Shown here: piece by piece, positions 60,311 through 64,000 of the stretch
Layout: each line of letters starts with the position of its first letter
Numbering within the stretch: the stretch's first letter is position 1
DNA from: Coffea arabica
Taxonomy: Eukaryota; Streptophyta; Magnoliopsida; Gentianales; Rubiaceae
Direction: 5' to 3'
Assembly: GCF_036785885.1 (NCBI RefSeq)
Contig: NC_092317.1
Coordinates: 2,544,501-2,608,500, forward strand
Length of the DNA stretch: 64,000 bases
The notes under the pieces: generated by a model
The model's database searches: none
What the model was told of the DNA's origin: nothing
Seen by the model: the letters and a program-made list of their open reading frames with translations, nothing else
Position numbers and translations under genes: made by a program

Positions 60311-62001
60311 TATAGATTTGATCTTTCTTTTTCGATGGAAATGTTACTATCAACCAATGAACCAGTAAATGTTATGTACTCTTGCAGTTGTTTGATGCTT
60401 TGAGTCATAGTGTAACACATGAAATATTACGCTCTGAAAACTGCAATGAGACCAAGTATGAAGATAGAATTGAGAATGGTAGGTTTGAAGCAATGCGGCA
60501 TTAACTAGTTTGACTGACCGTTAGCATTATCATAGGATTTGACTGACTTTGGGTGCTCAGCTCATTTCCAATTTAGGCTCTTTTTCCAGAAACTGAACAG
60601 AAACTATTAGTAAAGCATTTTTTGCCTCTGCTCCCACAGCTCAAGTGACCCTGAGTTGTCTCCTAATCTAGTCTCCTCTTGCAACACTATTGCTAACTTG
60701 TGTTCCAGTTTGTTCAATGCACTGAAGAACCCCAACATCAAAATGAATGGTTCTTGAGATACAAAGCTCTAAAACATCATTCATATGCCCCCAAAGATTA
60801 TAGCATCATACGAGTCCAAGTAAGTAATCTTTACCGGTTACGCTCTCAAACGAATGTAACATAAGCATTTGTGATTATTTAAGCAGGAGATCAATTTTTC
60901 ACACTTACTTCTGAAAATAGTAATCTTTTTTTTTTTTTGTATTGAATATTAAAAAGAAAAATATTTTACTTTCTGAACCACAAAGCCTATTTTGCCGAGT
61001 CAAAATTCAAACAACTCCAACAGATGCAATAATTGCCCTGCACAATTCATCACCTCTTAGTTGTCAAGCAATCAACTCACCCCCAAATAGTCTGAGAGGA
61101 TAATTTATAGTTTATTATTGGAAAAAAATCTTAGGTAACGAATTCTTATTTTATTTTTATTTTACTTTTTTGTTACCCCTGGGAAAATTTTTGAATGGGG
61201 GATCCCTTCTTATCCTATGATCGCGGGCATTTAGTTCGCGTCTTGGAATCGAATTCGAATTCGAATTCAATATCATTCATCTTGGATTTTGAATGAGATT
61301 TCGCATGAGATCAATCATTCTAATATATCTGTTTGATTTAGTATTTGGGACGTATATCATTATTATATTTGATGTTTGAATTGCTGATTTTTTGGAAATG
61401 GGATACGATAAATTTTCAACTTTACCCAAAGTCTAAAGTCTATCATCCAGTTACAAATTTGAAATCTTAAATGTGAGCACGTCGTATGTATGGTACAAAG
61501 TCTTCTGTGATCGAGAAGAGTGTGGATAGAAAGGATAGAGTGTGTTCTTGTTAAGTTAAGATAGGAATGGATTTGGACTTTGTCCAAGACCCTCCAACTA
61601 CTTGGGGGTTTTGGGGAATTCTAAGATTTTAAGAAATAATTCCAAAATTTTCATTCCAATAATATTAATCTAAACAATCAATATAGGGTTCATTCCAGAT
61701 CATGATTCCGAAACCCTTGTACCAAATGCGACCATAGTTACTGGACTAACCCTCACATTTATAAAATTATCTTGTCGTAGAAATTTTTTTTTTTTGGGAA
61801 AGCACTAGTGTCAAAATAAAAACAAGGTAAAAAGTCATAATCTGGACAAAGTTCATCCAACAATGGCCCACATCACCTGACAGACCATTGGTATTACTCC
61901 ACACTGAGACCTGAGTCCCCCGCTATATCTCCGGCCACGCTTCCTCCTCCCTCCCTCTGTTTCCGCATTCCCACACGCAACCCCGAAAGTCCCACCAAAC
62001 T
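60311..62001. other. Intergenic region with a candidate TIR element at 61226-61736
   Basis: This is upstream sequence for both the RAB5-type gene (minus) and the LEA_2 gene (plus). From about 61226 it reads GGGCATTTAGTTCGCGTCTT followed by GGAATC and three GAATTC-type words. From about 61736 the minus strand reads GGTCGCATTTGGTACAAGGG followed by TTTCGGAATCATGATCTGG. These are imperfect inverted termini of a common plant MITE style. The 80 bp before 62002 are CT-rich and look like a short leader. No other gene. Confidence 0.5.
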
Positions 62002-63985
62002 ATGACTTCCTCAAAACGCTCCGACGACGCTCCTCCGTCGCCCCGCATTCCACAATCTTACTACCAACAACTCCCGTCGGACCCCCACCAGCAACCCCAA
62101 CAACCTCAATACATCGTTCTTTTACCCCGTTACTACAACAACCGCAGCCCTCGGTTACACCTCAGCCGCACTTGGCGACGCTGTTTGATCTGCCTACTCA
62201 CTCTCGTCCTCCTCGGTCTAGCCGTCTTCCTCCTGTGGCCATCCGACCCGGAGGTCTCCATCGTCCGTCTCCGCCTCGATCACTTACGCATCCACCTATT
62301 TCCCAAAGCCTCCCTCGACATAACCCTAGACGTCACTGTCAAGATTCGGAACAGAGATTTTTTCTCCATTGACTATAAATCCCTTATTGTTGCGATCGGG
62401 TACCGCGGGAAGCAGCTAGGCTACGCCACCTCGGATCACGGCCATATTAAAGCTAGAGGTTCGTCGTATGTTAATGCTACGGTTCACCTGAGCGGCGTCA
62501 ACATTTTGTCGGATATGCTTATGTTAATTGAGGACTTAGCTACGGGAGAGATAACGTTCGATACGGATACGAAAATTGGTGGCCAGCTCGGCCTCGCCTT
62601 CTTTGAGATTCCTCTCCAGGTCAGTTTTTTTGCTTTTAACTCGGTACATTTTACTTCCTGGTTTTTTGTGGCAAAATTTTATTTTATTTTTATAAAAAAA
62701 ATAATAAATTGAATGGTTTATTCTGCCTCTGTTTAGTATGTGAATGCTTCTTCTGTTACAAGATTTGTCTGAGACTTTACTGGGCAAGTTTTACGGATTT
62801 TGAGCTCCTAGCTTTGGACTAAAATGTTTAAGTCGAGAAGCATAGCAAGTAGAGGATGTATTCTGTGAAAATGCCTGCCATGCGGGAAATAATAATCGAA
62901 TCTGCTTCGTAGGTTGATAAGTTGGATTGGCGTAGCTGGGTGATTAGTTGAATTGTCGATAGGTGGAGATATAGATCAGGGAAAGTCTAAAACCTTGTTT
63001 GGTTTGAGTGCATTTGTTGGAAATTTTCCTCCTGTACTTATGCCAAACTCTCTGAACGCTATTTGAGACCGTTCCTTATGCTTCTTTGAGTGTATCTGCA
63101 GTGAAAATTGAAACAAAGAGAATCAACTTCCCCCGTAGTATGCTCTGGTTACCAGCCAAACAGACGTTGGGTTCTTGTAAGTCTATTAATGTATAAGCAA
63201 GAACACTAATTACTGATATAACCGGTATAACTTGCTGCAAATTGTGAACAAGTAAAGTAGTAGTTAGAAGTTTTTAAAGTTCCTATAAACAGAAATGAGT
63301 TTTGGCTGGTAAGCATCCGTGCATGCACTAAACAGAAGCAGGTTTTTGAGTATTGTTAGGTACTAGCATATGGACTCTTTCGTCCATGCCAGCATCCAGA
63401 CATTCTGAAATGCAATCTATGATGCTCGGTGAAACTTCATTCGTGTCTTGTGGGAATCGTATCTAAAATGAGAAAGCATCATCTGTTAAGCTCCCTTGGG
63501 CCTTCTTTTGTATTGTTCACAATTTGTATAGAGAAAATCTTGTATACATTGACGTTGTATATGTTATCATGGTTAGATGCATAAAACATATGCAAAATTT
63601 GGATTTGAAGTTCAAATTTAGATTTTTTGCCGTGCATCCAAACTTGGCAGTATATAAAGATTAATCCTTTTGTTTAATGTACATTGCTTGTCAATTTTGA
63701 CAGAAGTATATGTCCAATAATGCCTTCACAGAACACGTCTATTTTAAGTTGCGTGGGGTGGGCTGGCTCTGGCTGGTCCTCCTATTCTTCTGTTACCGAA
63801 GCATAACACCCAAGGAAGACGTAACAAATGGGACTTCATGATTAGCCTTTTCATGCTTCCCCAGATGATATGTGCCCCTGATTTATGATGTGCTTGCTTA
63901 TGGTGTTCTGCAGGGGAAAGTGTCATGTGAGGTTAATGTAAATATCCACAATCAGACAATCGAGCACCAAAACTGTTACCCTGAG
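62002..63985 (+). CDS. LEA_2/NHL (NDR1/HIN1-like) membrane protein, right end not in view
   Basis: Exon 1 is 62002-62619 (206 codons) and exon 2 is 63914-63985 (24 codons), which ends with a GTAAGC donor, so at least one more exon lies beyond the window. The N-terminal 60 residues are rich in Pro, Gln and Ser. A single membrane segment follows (CLICLLTLVLLGLAVFLLWP, about 69-88). The rest is a LEA_2/WHy-like beta domain (SLDITLDVTVKIRNRDFFSI, YVNATVHLSG), then GKVSCEVNVN and NCYPE in exon 2. Family proteins are single-pass plasma-membrane or endomembrane proteins, some tied to defence or desiccation. Exon 1 is strongly C-rich at third codon positions, unlike neighbouring genes. The exact subfamily is not identifiable. 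Confidence 0.9.
62620..63913 (+). other. Intron 1 of the LEA_2 gene
   Basis: The donor CAG|GTCAGT and acceptor TTCTGCAG|GGG bound a 1.29 kb intron. It is AT-rich and I see no element or gene in it. Confidence 0.7.
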
Positions 63986-64000
63986 GTAAGCATCCAGTGT

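Noticed and set aside
1-64000. LTR retrotransposon or endogenous viral sequence
   Set aside because: No reverse transcriptase, integrase, protease, Gag or long terminal repeat pair was recognised on either strand.
1-64000. CRISPR array, bacterial operon or prophage
   Set aside because: Spliced plant genes throughout; the regular repeats seen are tandem duplications or A/T subrepeats, without spacer-repeat structure.

Overview
The window is nuclear DNA of a flowering plant, most likely a eudicot. It is AT-rich between genes, has GT-AG spliced genes with short exons, and carries plant-specific families: DUF630/DUF632, LEA_2/NHL, HAD-type vegetative acid phosphatase and plant RAB5. Many small non-autonomous DNA transposons and two tRNA-derived SINEs fill the spaces. 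I cannot name the species; an asterid is a weak guess. I saw no reverse transcriptase, integrase, capsid or LTR structure anywhere.

Layout. 1-5.6 kb is repeat DNA: a nearly pure A/T block with three roughly 220 bp subrepeats, MITE arms, and a large imperfect direct duplication rich in AGTAAGTTT motifs. 5.6-7.9 kb is bounded by opposed arms of one repeat family. 7.9-20.4 kb is a tandem array of three units, each built around a secreted HAD-type acid phosphatase gene. Unit A (8462-9820) and unit B (14822-16192) look intact, with three exons each. Unit C kept its promoter and signal-peptide start but lost almost all of the enzyme in one internal deletion; a new 49-codon reading frame remains. 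Unit A carries a 901 bp Mutator-like insertion with a perfect 9 bp target duplication, and units B and C preserve the empty site. Units A and B also share a remnant of a hAT transposase. 20.4-29.5 kb is gene-poor: MITEs, two SINEs, and one possible non-coding or degenerate transcript near 22.1-22.9 kb.

29.5-64 kb is a gene-rich block of housekeeping genes: IST1-like ESCRT-III regulator (+), RraA-like/HMG aldolase-like protein (-), METTL22-like methyltransferase (+), 26S proteasome subunit RPN3 (+), a DUF630/DUF632 (NRG2/APSR1-type) protein (+), a RAB5-type small GTPase (-), and a LEA_2/NHL-type membrane protein (+) that runs to the right edge. Gene models were assembled by hand from splice sites, and every internal phase closes. 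IST1 (endosome sorting) and RAB5 (early endosome) act in the same trafficking route, but their proximity looks incidental. Plant genes are not in operons, and no cluster logic is seen beyond the acid phosphatase tandem array. I found no convincing novel multi-gene system. The most unusual object is the deletion-born small secreted peptide frame in unit C.
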